Part shown: in pieces, positions 5,629 to 5,674 of the stretch
How positions within the stretch are numbered: position 1 is the stretch's first letter
Layout of the letters: each line of letters begins with the position of its first letter
Origin: CAYZDV01 sp964477275
Lineage (GTDB): Bacteria > Acidobacteriota > Aminicenantia > Aminicenantales > Aminicenantaceae
Assembly (NCBI GenBank): GCA_964477275.1
Contig: CAYZDV010000125.1
Span: forward strand, 1 to 5,674
Reading direction: 5' to 3'
Length of the DNA stretch: 5,674 bases
Notes under the pieces: generated by a model
The model's input: only the letters and a program-made list of their open reading frames with translations
Database searches by the model: none
What the model was told of the DNA's origin: nothing
Position numbers and translations under genes: made by a program

Positions 5629-5642
5629 TGCATGCACTGCAT
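5629..5642. repeat. Overlapping palindromes just after the rightward promoter
   Basis: TGCATGCA (5629-5636) is a perfect 8-bp palindrome, and ATGCA-C-TGCAT (5632-5642) is a perfect 11-bp one sharing its right half. They begin only a few bases past the predicted start of the rightward transcript, a common place for a repressor site. An operator role is inferred from position and symmetry only. Confidence 0.35.
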
Positions 5643-5674
5643 AAAAGAAAGAGCCTTCCTGGAAATGGCGATTT

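Overview
The window looks like a piece of chromosome from a Gram-negative-type, probably uncultured bacterium. The coding regions are moderately GC-rich, ribosome-binding sites are AG-rich, and promoters read as E. coli-like sigma-70 sites. I cannot assign a phylum from the sequence alone. I see no mobile element, CRISPR array, tRNA or rRNA. All six convincing genes lie on the minus strand, so transcription runs from right to left.

Right part (3662-5511): a two-gene unit. A DmpA/BapA-type self-processing aminopeptidase (peptidase family S58/P1) with an N-terminal hydrophobic signal segment overlaps, by an ATGA junction, an aspartate/glutamate-type amino-acid racemase. The pair suggests peptide or D-amino-acid turnover. 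The racemase has an unusual residue next to its first catalytic cysteine.

Middle part (935-3509): a tight three-gene unit with its own candidate promoter. It encodes a beta-phosphoglucomutase-like HAD phosphatase, a cobalamin-binding-type radical SAM enzyme (0-nt gap), and a 150-residue membrane protein (13-nt gap). That last protein is the most interesting item. Its first third is the start of the PlsY glycerol-3-phosphate acyltransferase family, including the GSGN motif. The rest reads as the C-terminal half of the SEC59/DGK1 family of CTP-dependent lipid kinases (dolichol, phytol and diacylglycerol kinases). It lacks the other catalytic motifs of PlsY and the N-terminal half of the kinase. 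The unit may modify a lipid or isoprenoid, but this is inference.

Left part (99-797): a single class I SAM-dependent methyltransferase with a candidate promoter of its own. A perfect 13-bp palindrome overlaps the -35 box of that promoter.

Both ends of the window carry strong consensus promoters pointing outward: TTGACA-N17-TATAAA leftward at 1-29 and TTGACA-N16-TATAAT rightward at 5591-5618. They presumably start transcripts that lie outside the window. The gaps between genes (798-934, 3510-3661, 5512-5674) are all under 170 nt and hold the regulatory candidates listed.
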